Numbered from the stretch's first letter, positions 10,616-24,257 are shown. The stretch is 64,000 bases of DNA from Hygrophila difformis (GCA_030278955.1 JAOANR010000006.1:13241974-13305973); one strand, 5' to 3'. Numbers and translations: made by a program. Notes: generated by a model not told the origin, from the sequence alone.

Positions 10616-11500
10616 CATTATAAGAGTGGTGAAATCCTTTGGAATAGGATAGTAATCTGTATCTTCCATCAGTCCTTTAGCAGAGAGTTTCTCTGGTGTG
10701 CATTTGGTGAGGCCTTATTACAAGTCCTTTTGTGTTCTCCAGTTCTTGATCTGGAACACTTTGGGCTACTGCATATTCCAAGATAATTTAGGTAATGATT
10801 CCTTCGCGCGTGTGTGTGTAAATGTGGATTCATATTTCTTTCCAAGATATAATGATTATATCACCATCTTCCAACCATTAAAAGTGGCATAGATGTCCCA
10901 TTTTGTAATTCACTATGTGCCCGTGCTACTTATTAGGTATATCTAAAAAACACCTGATCTTGCTGCTTATTTGGGGAGGAACGCAGGCAGCATGACGGGT
11001 GGCATTTCCTTGTTCTTTTATGATGTAAGAGACAATGTCCAAATATGACAAGATTGTTAACTTAATATCTATTGCTATATGTGGCTAATAAGCAATTGCA
11101 TGTTGCCTGATGTAGGTGATTTGGCATTGGCATATTTTTATTAAGCGTGCAAGAAGATTGTAATGAGCCTCCTTGGAAGTAGGGTAAATGATGTGCTGTT
11201 GTGCAGCCTCTGCTTGTTTTTATTGAACAAGGATTGACCTGTGTTGTTAAAGGATGGGCTTTTTATCAATCTTTTCATTCGGATAATTTGCAGTTTGTCA
11301 TCAAGTTAAAACTCAAAATTCTGTTTATTTTTGCTTGTGAGAACTGAGAACCATTTGAAGGGTCTTGTTAATATGTTTGGTTTGAGAATAAAATTGTCTT
11401 TGGAATGTTTTGGACTACATAAACCTTTGTTGACTACTTGTGGATGCTTCTCCCCCTGTTATGTCTATAGTCTATTCTTTGGGGGGTACAATCTGGCAAC
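10616..11500 (+). other. MLN51 3' UTR and downstream non-coding
   Basis: T-rich, stop-dense sequence follows the MLN51 stop codon. It probably contains the 3' UTR and the poly(A) site, which I did not locate. No other gene is seen. Confidence 0.5.
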
Positions 11501-11538
11501 CTAAATGGAAGAGTATAAATTCTGTGGTCAGGAGGGAC

Positions 11539-11630
11539 CTATGCCACACAAATTACAAAAGGATGCCACACAGATTACAAAGGGACAAAAGGGAGGGATG
11601 AGGACCACTAGGGTAAGCTCCATCCCCGTC
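11539..11630 (-). mobile_element. Internally deleted tRNA-type SINE fragment
   Basis: Shares the words GCCACACAAATTACAAA, ACAAAAGGGAGGGAT and ACCACTAGGGTAAGCTCC with the SINE copies at 12.8 and 20.9 kb in the same (minus) orientation. The central B-box segment present in those copies is missing, and the 3' part shows a short internal duplication (two GCCACACA-ATTACAAA blocks). Confidence 0.6.
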
Positions 11631-11639
11631 ACCTTATTA

Positions 11640-12725
11640 GAATTTATCAAGTCATTTAATTTATTGAATCTTTTTTTGTTTAATCTATAATTTAAATTTA
11701 AATTATTAGTCTGATAGAAATTTCTCCCATACCTCGACCAGGAGGTTACCATACCTCTACCTCCACCTCCCTTGTTCCGGCCTCGACTCCCCTGCCTACT
11801 CCTTTTCCACTCGTCCTTCCACTATACACCTCAGTCTCTGATGCTCACCTCTTTGCCTCTGCCGGCCTACAGTCATACTTGATCCATTGCTTTCTGCCAC
11901 CTTGAACCCTGAATATGTGGCTGGGATGGCAATGGGTCGGGTTGGACTTGGAATTGAACCAGACCCAAGCCTTGGGCTGAGTCTTGGTTTTTGCAAGATC
12001 CAACCCAAACTTGACTTGTTGGCTCGTTGCCATCCCCACGGCTTTAGAACCATCACCACCCAGTGCCCAACCTTTTTATCACCATCATTGCCTTTCTACC
12101 TCCGGATATGAGTTTACTTTTGCTTTTGTAGTGGTTCCTCTATGACGTTTCTGGCTATAGTTTAATATGCCTTCATGATTCTCTACAATTTCCTTGTTGG
12201 TTCATCGCTTTGTGGAGTTTATGTGTTCTCCTTCTTGAAGGATTATCCTCTCCTAATTTGGAGTTCAAATATGGTTTGAATTGTTTGTTTTTCGACTGGA
12301 TGGTCACCTTGAGTCATGTCCACGTACTGATTTTTATTCAGTTGCTATTTGTTGGTTGTGACTTGTGCCCTTGTACTTGAATTAGATGTTAGTATATTAT
12401 TGGTTGCTTTAATGGAATATACTCTTTCATTCTCTTAAATAAAATGGTAAAAGAGATATATGGGTTGTTTGGGAGTGAGCGAAAATTATACTACATAAAT
12501 TAACTATGCATTTAGACTACTCTAGCAAAACTCCACTTGATTACGGTATGTTTTATTATATACTTACAACTAAAGTTAAAAAATAATAGTAAATGTCAAA
12601 AATAGAAGAAGTCATTTTTAAACCAGAAGGATAGAAAAAATAAAAATACAACTCCCATAATTTCCCTCAAGTAACAAGGTGTAAAGTTCTCCCCCATCCT
12701 AAAATAAGTGTCCCCATTAACTTTT
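11640..12725. other. Intergenic sequence without recognised gene
   Basis: Short open frames occur around 11800-12110 on both strands, but they have no recognisable domain and lie in a C-rich patch. The rest is T-rich spacer. Nothing further can be supported. Confidence 0.4.
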
Positions 12726-12743
12726 AGATACTGCTTGTAGTTT

Positions 12744-12905
12744 TTTTGGTAAACAGTGACACTCATATGTCGGCAAAAGTGTGTGGGAGCCCAACACAAA
12801 TTACAAGGGGATAAAGGGGAGGGATATAGGGCCGGATGGGGATCGAATCCCCAACCTATGATTGGAAAATGGGGGACTTGACCACTATGGTAAGTCCCCA
12901 ACCCC
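12744..12905 (-). mobile_element. tRNA-derived SINE with 18-bp target duplication
   Basis: On the minus strand the element begins GGGGTTGGGGACTTACCATA, has an A-box-like TACCATAGTGG and a Pol III B-box-like palindrome GGGGATTCGATCCCC (12838-12852), and ends in a short A-run (T-run on the plus strand at 12741-12747). It is flanked by an 18-bp direct repeat, AGATACTGCTTgTAGTTT at 12726-12743 and the same with one mismatch at 12906-12923. Length near 160 bases, internal Pol III boxes and target duplication are the diagnostic SINE set. It is related to copies at 11.5, 20.8 and 25.2 kb. Confidence 0.85.
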
Positions 12906-12923
12906 AGATACTGCTTATAGTTT

Positions 12924-13875
12924 AATTTTGAGTTAATTTTAATGCAATTATATAATACAATAACATAATCAAGTGCTCATAATAATTAGTTCATGTAGTT
13001 TACCAAAAAATTTAAGGTCATAGTTTACCAATAAAAAATAATTAGGTCATTTTTTTTTTTTTGGTATGATTAGGTGCTCATATTAATTATGCTAAAAGTA
13101 AGGGAAAAAAAAAAATCACCTCACTTGGTGAATTAATTTCTCAATCTCTCCCTTGAAATAAACACCCGGAGGCACTAATCCTGGATATCAGATCATATAT
13201 GTACTCGGCTAATAGTAGAAAACTTTTATCTACAGTAAGTCCAGTGTCCTATTTCTTGCACAATACACCGTTGCAATCAAATGGCCAGTTAAGGATGCTA
13301 AACTAGAAATCTTCTACGCGTGTCTTTATCTTAATTCTCTTGGGGTACTTTCCCTGTAGTATCTTTATTTACTACATTTATTTCCTAGTGGGAGTATTAT
13401 TTTGTACTAGAAGATTATTGGTGATGTGTCTCAGTGTGATCGAGTATCGAGCCTGAACAGTAATAGAATTTAAAGTTCAAGCCCGAATTTAATTAGGCTA
13501 TATAGCATATAATTTGAATTTTTAAATTGACAGTTTTACTTATTATGCTGCAAAATATAAATTAGTTAGTCTTGATAAAGTTTAAATTGTATCTAATAAT
13601 TTTTTTTTTATTTTCATATTTTTAAAATTTAATAGTCTAATCGAGTTTCGTGTCTAGTTTTCCTATGTGTCACAGTACATATTTATTTGAAAAGCAAATT
13701 GATAATAGTGCTGGCCAAGAGCGAACTGACCATAACTATAAGGCTTGGGCTTTACTATATGTGGGAGATTGGGCCGCTAATCAAAATTGGTCTATTGGGC
13801 CTCAATCGGGCAGTTTAATTGAGCAAGGCCCACAAAGGCACTGATCTATAACCTTTTTCTATCGGACCTTTCCTT
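12924..13875. other. AT-rich intergenic; GGCCCA elements near its right end
   Basis: No gene is seen. Between about 13740 and 13835 there are four TTGGGC/GGCCCA words (site II-type motifs, known from plant promoters of translation and growth genes), just upstream of the U3 snoRNA promoter. Whether they act on U3 is inference. Confidence 0.5.
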
Positions 13876-13886
13876 ATCCCACATCG
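13876..13886 (+). promoter_or_regulatory. Upstream sequence element (USE) of U3 gene
   Basis: ATCCCACATCG is a perfect match to the plant snRNA/U3 USE consensus RTCCCACATCG. It lies 54 bases upstream of the predicted U3 start, with 23 bases to the TATA-like box, the short spacing known for Pol III-type plant genes. Confidence 0.9.
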
Positions 13887-13909
13887 AGATATTCGCTGTG
13901 CAATTCTAG

Positions 13910-13917
13910 TTTTTAAG
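13910..13917 (+). promoter_or_regulatory. TATA-like box of U3 gene
   Basis: TTTTTAAG lies 30 bases upstream of the U3 start and 23 bases after the USE. The match to TATAA is imperfect, but the position is exact. Confidence 0.65.
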
Positions 13918-13939
13918 GCTCCGCGGGAGAGCAATGGGC

Positions 13940-14165
13940 ACGATCGTACTTGAACAGGATCTGTTCTGTAGGTTCGTACCTCTGTATCCTTGAGTTCTAA
14001 GGTGACAAGAAACAATGTCTGGTGGATGAGTTGTGGCTGCTTGGCACAGAGCGTGATTAATGGCTTCCATAGCTCGGCTCGCTGGGCCGTGTGTGGCTGT
14101 AGAGGATCGTTCTCAGTAGGCTCCTGCTTAGCCGAGATGGTCTTGCAGCTGTCTGACAGACAATC
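13940..14165 (+). ncRNA. U3: U3 small nucleolar RNA
   Basis: The U3 snoRNA guides early 18S pre-rRNA processing in the nucleolus (SSU processome). The 5' part ACGATCGTACTTGAACAGGA then TCTGTTCTGTAGG is the plant U3 start and box A that pairs with pre-rRNA. Box B is GAGCGTGATTAATGG (about 14051), box C is GAGGATCGTTCT (about 14102) and box D is GTCTGACA near the 3' end (about 14154). Length near 226 bases suits plant U3. USE and TATA-like box precede it and a T6 run follows, the Pol III set-up established for plant U3. The exact 3' end is uncertain by some bases. The C' box region reads GGATGAG where I would expect TGATGA, so one base change there deserves checking. Overlapping open frames on both strands are chance. 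Confidence 0.92.
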
Positions 14166-14171
14166 AAATCC

Positions 14172-14177
14172 TTTTTT
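14172..14177 (+). terminator. Pol III T-run terminator of U3 gene
   Basis: TTTTTT lies just after the box D region of U3 and is the first long T-run after the RNA. Confidence 0.75.
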
Positions 14178-14921
14178 ACCACCATTTTTCACGCTCAAAT
14201 TAATTAACGAGTTTCCTTTTCTCCTTATTGCTTTGTGGATTTATACAATCAAAATTTTGAGAACCTCAGAATCCCATTTTCAGAAGGGTATATACATCCC
14301 AATTTTATTTTATAGGACTTGCATTATAGAAGTATGTACCTATAATTGAATTAGTGACAGAGTAAATGATTATACATCAATTCAATTCAAACTCGACGAC
14401 TTGCAGTATATGTTGCAAGAATTTGATTCCATTGCGGAAGAGGTAATGAAAAAGGTTGTGCCAAGTAAGAAGACGGCGAGGGACTTGTCGTCTGGCTATA
14501 TTCCCAGGTCTGATGATTCACGAGGACATTAATTATGCAAGTAATGTCCCTATATAGAAGTATTTATTTATCTTAAAATATCATTGTCGTTGATAAATAC
14601 TGGTTGGTGTTGAAAATTTATTTACCTCTGCAAGTTTTTGACCCTCACTACTAATTGACCTTTTCTCTTTGAAAGGTAAATAGTAGTCCCGTATTTTTTA
14701 AAAAAAAAAATATTTCACCATAAAATTTTCATTATTAACTTTTTTTAATGGAAAACAATCGAAATAGGATTATATACGATGAAATTTAATCTGTACACAA
14801 ACTAATTTAAGGATCCTTGGGAAAAATCTAAGACGTAATATACATACATTCTATCTGTATATATATATCTGTATTAATAGAACAAGTAAAGATCAAAATT
14901 AAGTACCAATCAATTAGGGTT
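14178..14921. other. AT-rich spacer
   Basis: No gene is seen. The right part probably includes the 3' UTR of the minus-strand RING gene. Confidence 0.45.
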
Positions 14922-15446
14922 CTAAAACCTAAATCGTCCATTACAAGTGGCGGCAGGCAATGCCTTCAACAAGATGATAGCCAGCTCCTCTTCGATCCAA
15001 TCAATGCTCTGCTGCTCCGTCTGGACCCTCCGATACGCCGACATGACCGACTCCGGGACCACCACGTTTCTGCACAGCGGGCACGTTGCTCCCGTCCCCG
15101 CACTCCCCTCTTTCAGCCATCTCTCCAGACAAGCCCCATGGAACCAATGCCCGCACTCCACCAGCTCCCTCACCTCCTCCTCTTCCTGGAACTCCGCTAA
15201 GCATATGCTGCATCTGTGTTCGCCTGATGAACGATCCGCCGGCGGAGGCGTGTACCTGACTTTCGCGCTCTTCTTGTCTACGGCGGAGGCGTACCTCCGG
15301 CTGGCTTTGATGAGGCTAAAGTGTTTCCATATCATGTAGATGGATATTGTGATGAACTTGAGGGCCTGTGGGAGGACCTTTTGGTAAAATATGGATACAA
15401 GCTCGTCTGAGAAAGACAGGAGTTGTCCTAAACCTCCTATGGCCAT
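14922..15446 (-). CDS. RING-H2 zinc finger protein (putative E3 ubiquitin ligase)
   Basis: Single-exon gene of 174 aa. A hydrophobic N-terminal stretch near residues 27-40 (ALKFITISIYMIW) could anchor it in a membrane. The RING-H2 finger has all eight ligands: C79 and C82 (CSIC), C98, H100 and H103 (CGHWFH), C106, C122 and C125 (CPLC); the Trp-rich ERWL follows the sixth ligand. RING-H2 proteins bind E2 enzymes and transfer ubiquitin. The loop between the sixth and seventh ligands is 15 residues, longer than the usual 10, with a GSAGTGA insertion. The overall plan (short N-terminus, central-to-C-terminal RING, no intron) resembles small RHA/BRH1-type proteins. The substrate is unknown. An alternating TA tract lies 50-90 bases upstream. 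Confidence 0.92.
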   Translation of the reverse strand: MAIGGLGQLLSFSDELVSIFYQKVLPQALKFITISIYMIWKHFSLIKASRRYASAVDKKSAKVRYTPPPADRSSGEHRCSICLAEFQEEEEVRELVECGHWFHGACLERWLKEGSAGTGATCPLCRNVVVPESVMSAYRRVQTEQQSIDWIEEELAIILLKALPAATCNGRFRF

Positions 15447-16247
15447 GGAGAACTGTTTTTTGCTTCTTCTCTGGTTTGGATCAGGATGTTGGGCAAGGAG
15501 ATATATACATATATATATATATATGTATATATTGATGCAATGGTGTGTGTGTAATTGATTATTCTATTCTATTATTTAATCCATTTGCCCTTTTATTGTA
15601 AAGTGCCTTGAGACTTCATGCATATTAAAAAATTGTTACATTAAAATAACCAAATACCTAACTCTTACTATTAAGAGAGAGGAGAGCCATTATTATAATT
15701 ACTAGTAGTAGTATATAGTCATGAGAAAGTGCAAATTAAAAATGAACCACTAAAATGAAAGTAGATTCCCTTGAGGGAGGGATGAGTAAATTCCATTGCA
15801 TATATACAATTTAATTAATTAATGATGCTAAAGGTACATGATGATCATATATAGCAATATAATACTATATACTTATTATACAATACCAAAAAAAAAAACA
15901 AAAAAAAAACATGGAAAGTGGAATAGAGGAGGCTTTTTGACTTAGGGGAGCTGAGGTAGATGAACCAGATTACCAGCATAAATTTATACGCATTTATATA
16001 TGCATGCCTGGATACATCAATGATTTAATAATTGTGGTGGAATAGTAATTAATTATGAAATGTAAAATAACATATTAAAACTGAATTACAACGCAGCAAT
16101 GATCAGTAAAGTTGAGATTTGGAAGGAGGATATATTATATAGAGTGACTCTATGTTGACTCATACGATTTGAAAAGGTATAATCAAAGACAAAAATTTCA
16201 TGTAATTAGGTTTGATTTGGTATCACAAAAACATCATCTCGACCAAA

Positions 16248-16251
<4 letters not shown>
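15447..16251. other. RING gene promoter region and AT-rich spacer
   Basis: Alternating TATATA tracts at about 15499-15535 are the best TATA candidates for the minus-strand RING gene. No other gene is seen. Confidence 0.45.

Positions 16252-16289
<38 letters not shown>
16252..16289. repeat. TA microsatellite
   Basis: A pure alternating TA run of about 38 bases. Confidence 0.95.
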
Positions 16290-16290
<1 letters not shown>

Positions 16291-16845
16291 CTGAAAATTA
16301 TAAGTAAACAAAGGAAAATTAAAGTCATCAAATGCCAAATTGATCACTTTTTCTTACATGTATTGAATCCAAATCAATTCATTAATTACATACGAGGATT
16401 ATATATCCACTTTTGTGAAATATCTAAGAATTCATGGAACATGACGACATTAATTATATATATGTAATTTGTGAGTAATATTCGGCATGGAAAAGGACAT
16501 TGATAGATTAGGCCAATTCATAAATTTCTTGTCTAAATTGATTGGTGATTTGGTCGTCTATGCATTGGTAGTAGTATACTACAACAAATTTGCAAGAAGG
16601 CAATGAAAAAAAAAAAAATAAAAAATTAATGTCCTCGCCTAATGAATTTCTTTGTTTTGTTGAACGCCTCGCATGGCAGGCAATATCTAGATGTAGCATA
16701 TACTCATACATACATACAAAACTGAATTTTAGGCCAGTTCTCAATACCATTTTGGACAATTAATATTATCTATTGTAGAAATTCATGCATGGGAGACTCA
16801 CACCTAGCTAAAACAAATTGGTGATAGGTAGAGTTGCTTCCAACC

Positions 16846-16887
16846 ATATAAGGTAGTAAGAGAGTCACATCACAACCGATGTGGGAT
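16846..16887 (-). promoter_or_regulatory. Orphan USE plus TATA (Pol III-type spacing)
   Basis: On the minus strand ATCCCACATCG (16877-16887) is a perfect USE, followed 25 bases later by CTTATATGG (16845-16852). This is the layout of plant U3/U6-type promoters. The predicted start falls near 16821, but the sequence that follows (ACCTATCACCAATTTG and on) is not an RNA I recognise. It may be a repeat family that carries a Pol III promoter. Confidence 0.55.
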
Positions 16888-19498
16888 ATCAACATCTATT
16901 CCTACGATTCTTTTTTATTACGTTGCAAATTTGAATAGTATTTGAAGGCAAGATTTTAAATACTAGTAATGTTTCTGGAATGGTGCGCATATGATTGTTT
17001 CAATACTGTTCGAAAAAGTAGATGTACCAATAATCTAGGTAGTCACTGTATCCCACCAACACAACACATCCGGTCCGATCCTCGACATGATGTGTTTGTA
17101 AATTGTAATAGTAATAGATTAAACAAGTGTACGAATTAAAAATTGGATGTTGTCGTCATTTGATGACATTTGTAAGAGGAAGGTTTTGTTTTTGTGCAAC
17201 TTGAGAAGCTTCCATAAATGAAAAAGTATATTAGGGTTTTATTATATTCTGGACCATACAGAAAGAGACAACTGGAAAAGAAAGTAGGTGCAAAGAGGCC
17301 AGTGTGCTATATCTTCCTTAAGGAACCATAACTTTATCAATTCTTCCTGAAGGAACCATAACTTTATCAATTCTAATTCGATAAATTAATATCGAAATGC
17401 GAACTGAAGTCATTTTAAAGGAAGGATTTTATTTATTTATTTTTTTTTGGAAGAGCTTTAAAGGAAGGATTTTTTTTTGCGAAATTTAAAGGAAGGATTT
17501 GGTAAAAGAGGGAAAAGTCACTTTGTAATTTATTATTGAATAGCTAGTTGGACAAAACTATTACTCTTATTGTCGTTGAATAAGTAAATTCAACAAGTTT
17601 TGACTTGTTTTTCAACTACCACAGGAAATTACGTGTAAGGATGTTTGGATTTTGAAGTTGATGATTCTAAGAAAATCTTGGCTTGTCATCATATCCTAAA
17701 AACTTTAAATTTTTTATTGTGTTTTCACTAGGGAATGTAATTTAACCGTTCATACTTATTGTTTGAATAACTTGGGTTGTTGAATTTGAATCCATAGTCT
17801 ACTTAGCCTTTGACTTTTTTGGGCCTAGCCCAATAACTTGTTTAGTGGGTCAAACAGGGCCCATTAACAATATACAAGTAGAAGTAGTAGTAGTATATTT
17901 TGAATTTCGATTTTTAAGTTATAAAATTCGGGGAGATCGGCAGACAGCCCTTAGTCGGTTCTAGAAATAATTTAATGGCAAACTTTTTGCAATTAATAGT
18001 GGATCCTTAATTCCTCCTTCAAAACATGGAAATAGGCAGGACAATTTTTGGACAGTAAACGGTGAAATATGAGATTGAACCTTAGCCTATTCATCGGGGC
18101 TAGGTTAGGAGGCTGAATGCCCTATATTCAGCTCAAGCTGAATGTGATAGTATAGAGTAGTGGTGGTGCTAGTTAGATTGTTGGGATAATAATTACCATT
18201 TATATGACTCCATATTTATAGGAATAAAATATATATTTCCCAAAGTTAATTCCTATAATAAGCAATAATTATTACATATCAAAAATTCTAATTCACCATC
18301 AATACTAGGTAAAATACCGGTAAGCCATAAATTAATTACAAAAACTCTAATTACAGGCGGCCTCCCTTCCATATCCAACTCTTTCTCAACCCGACTAGCA
18401 TACAATAACAAGGAAACTATCACAAGATAACAAATAAATCAGCACATGAATCAACTGATTCCATCATAGCACCGCAGCCGAACCTCCCTACCTCATCCAC
18501 CTCTCCTCCGTGGGGATTATCAAGCCATATGTCCGTTTTCACCCAGCATAGGATGACAAGAAACACAGCACAAGATGGCAGATAAAACAGCATCGAATGA
18601 TAAATACATCGGCATAGGATGACAAAATAACCCACCATCGGAGGCGACTGGAGGAGGCTGTGGCGGGCTTCACGGTGGCGTTTCACGGAGGAGGCAACAC
18701 GCATATCAGTAGCTGGATCTACGGAGGCGCTGGAGATCGAGCCCCTAGGGGAGGTCACTTGATCTGTTAAGCGGCGGAGGCGCTGGATTTGGTGGAGGTG
18801 ATGGCTGGATCTGGTGTAACAACGGCGAGCCAACAACTGTGTTCACAGAGGACGGCGCAGCGATAGAAGACTAGAGGAAGACTTTTGGCTACAATGAGAG
18901 AGACCAACGAAAAATGGAATGTATACTCATCCCATTGAATAGGCATTAAGATACAAATAAATCATTGAAGATACATCTGCAAATTCATAATAAATTAATA
19001 TAGAAATGGAATAATGTATATTCATCTCATTGAATAGTGATGAGAGAGCAACGGGTGGGAGAAAAGTAGAAGTGGATGGCTTGGAGCTGCAGCATCGGGT
19101 TTAGGGGAAAGGTTTTGCAGGTGGAGGAGGTGAGTGGGAAAGAGAGAAATTAAGGCACCAATTTTTGGTAAATAGAAAATTTGAGGATTTTAATATCTTT
19201 ACAATTAAGGAAATGATTTATACACTACACAACCATCACACTAAAAGAACAAAATCACCCATTCAGTATGGAACTGAATCAGCGCACAAACCCAACCCTA
19301 TTCATCGTGAATTTTCAAATTTTTATCGGGCGTTTGAATTCAGGCTTTGCTGTATTCATTTAAGGGGATAATACTGTAGTAATCAATATAAAAAAAAAAG
19401 ACAGAAAGAGGTATTTACAAATGATTAATTAATCTCATAAATGATGAATTACTTAATTTCATTCTACTTCTCAAAAAAATATATATGTATAAAATATA
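16888..19498. other. Intergenic region, mostly unassigned
   Basis: A 30-bp unit containing CTTCCTTAAGGAACCATAAC is tandemly doubled at about 17311-17370. A GC-richer patch at 18420-18840 has a 138-aa minus-strand open frame without recognisable domain, followed by a purine-rich tract to about 19150; it could be part of an unidentified transposon. The rest is AT-rich. Confidence 0.4.
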
Positions 19499-19727
19499 AT
19501 TTGATTTCTGCACACAATTCAATACTCATTTTCAATCGTTAATATATTAAAATATATACAACAAAAAATTATATAAAATATAGAATTACATAATTATACG
19601 ATTCTAACAATATCTAACTCGATTATTTTTTCAAATATATATTTGCAATAACATTGAGTCAATGCTAAATGAAGTAATGAACAGTGTAAAAAAATCAAAC
19701 AGAACACAATATATGGGACGGAGGGAG
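19499..19727 (-). mobile_element. Truncated Stowaway-like MITE
   Basis: The right end GGGACGGAGGGAG plus TA (19728-19729) is the Stowaway-type terminus. The interior (GATTTCTGCACACAATTC ... ATTGAGTC) matches, in the opposite orientation, the complete copy at 20468-20725. The left terminal repeat is missing. Confidence 0.7.
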
Positions 19728-20467
19728 TACTTAATTTCATGCAATGTGATTATTTGTTCCTCCTTAACATAGTTATCTTGATTAATCAAGAATTATAATC
19801 ACACCAACCTTGATAATTAGGAGTGAGCGGACAACAATCGCCCGGAGACAAAATTCATGTGGATTAGTTCTTAATGTCGCAGACATCACTCAATGAAGAT
19901 GTATGTAGTATATCATTTAAGTTCGTAAATATTACTTGATGGGATGCATCACTTTTTGTGTATTATTCGGGTTGTTTTGCTTTGCTGGAACATAATGGTT
20001 GTACGCACAGCTAGGGGTGGGAATATGCAATGCTATCCGACAGGGGCTTACGGTCCATGTCAGACCAGACTTTTTTTTATAAACGGGTGAGACTTAGATT
20101 ATTTTGAAAATCTGTTTAGTTAAATAGGCCAATGTCAGGCTTTTTAAAAAGAGACGTACCAGGCCGGTTTATTTAACATTATTATTTATCTTTATATTAT
20201 GTTTACTACATAGAAATATATCGTATTATTATAATTATTTTATGTAGAAATAATTATTAATTTGGTCTTATATAGATTTTTTTAAAAAATATTTATAAGT
20301 TTTTTCCGTATATAAATAGTTGTAGATAACAACTTGCTCAAGTGCACAAATTCAAGTTTTCCAACCTTATGATTATATTCGGACATATATAAAAGAATTT
20401 TCACTTTATTTTGAAATAGCATACTTTTAAATACTTAAAAATTGGCCTATTTATATTTAAATAAATA

Positions 20468-20725
20468 CTCTCTCCGTCCCACTTCAGACGTCCTGTTTGA
20501 TTTTTTGGCAATGTTCATTGTTTAACTTTGACTCAATATTATTGCAAGTAAATATTTTAAAAAAAATATTCGAGTTCGGTTTTGTTAGATTCGTCTATTC
20601 GTGCAGTTTTAGAATATATTTCAAATAATTTTTTCTTATATATATTTTGAGATATGATCGATTTAAAAAGTGCATTGGATTGTGTGCAGAAATCAAACAA
20701 GACATTTTAAATGGGACGGAGGGAG
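20468..20725 (+). mobile_element. Stowaway-like MITE, complete
   Basis: 258 bp. Termini CTCTCTCCGTCCCA and TGGGACGGAGGGAG are inverted repeats, flanked by TA on both sides (20466-20467, 20726-20727), the Tc1/mariner-type target duplication. The family motif GTTAGATTCGTC is present. No coding capacity. Confidence 0.88.
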
Positions 20726-20788
20726 TAGACCATAAATAGGCATATTTCCACCCCTACGCAGAGCCATATATACCCGAGCCATATCCAA

Positions 20789-20955
20789 TTTTTTTTGAAA
20801 AAACCATTGAAGGTCTGGAAAGGGTGGTGGGAGCTCATGCCACACAATTACAAAGGGAACAAAGGGAATGGATAGGGGACCGGATGGGGATTCGAACCCC
20901 TCAACCTAAAGGTTGGGAGTTGTGGGAGTTACCACATGATTAAGTCTCCAACCCC
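20789..20955 (-). mobile_element. tRNA-derived SINE copy
   Basis: Same family as 12744-12905. On the minus strand it begins GGGGTTGGAGACTTAATCAT, has the B-box-like GGGGTTCGAATCCCC (20886-20900) and ends near an A-run (T8 at 20789-20796). Flanking target duplication is too decayed to call. Confidence 0.8.
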
Positions 20956-21044
20956 GCATGAACTAAATTTTATGTAATAAGTACAATATTTGAATTTTTA
21001 AAATCTTATCTTATTTTAAAATTATATATATAAATTTTACTTAC

Positions 21045-21071
21045 CGCGCATTGCGCGGGCGGGTATACTAG
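21045..21071 (+). mobile_element. Helitron 3' terminus
   Basis: A GC-rich hairpin CCGCGCATTGCGCGG is followed a few bases later by CTAG (21068-21071) and then T, the Helitron 3' end signature (hairpin then CTRR before a T). It resembles the end at 30500. No 5' TC terminus could be matched, so the extent is unknown; the SINE and MITE upstream could lie inside it. Confidence 0.65.
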
Positions 21072-21392
21072 TTAATCAACAATATTATTCTATTTGTATT
21101 TTCAGTCATCATTATGCGATCGTAAATTACAAGAGAGCTAAACATAGGGGAATCGCAATTTTATCCCAATTAAGCTAAGGGCAAATTATAGATAAATATT
21201 TTCCATTAATCTAATTTTAGATAAATTATAGATAAATATTAATATAATTTTCCATTAATATTTTTGTTATATTTGGGCATTTATTAAACTAGATAGACTC
21301 GCAGAGTTGCGTTGTAACTTTATTTTCTACAGCTACCACTTGCTTCTTCCAAAAATTTCCCCCAAAATTGCAATTTCAAGTGAACGGTAAAG

Positions 21393-24257
<2,865 letters not shown>

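Noticed and set aside
13815..14349. Overlapping open frames on both strands (127 and 119 codons)
   Set aside because: They cover the U3 snoRNA gene and its promoter; no domain, and the RNA gene explains the sequence.
20886..20900. tRNA gene suggested by GGGTTCGAATCCC
   Set aside because: No cloverleaf around it; the context and sister copies show a SINE B box.
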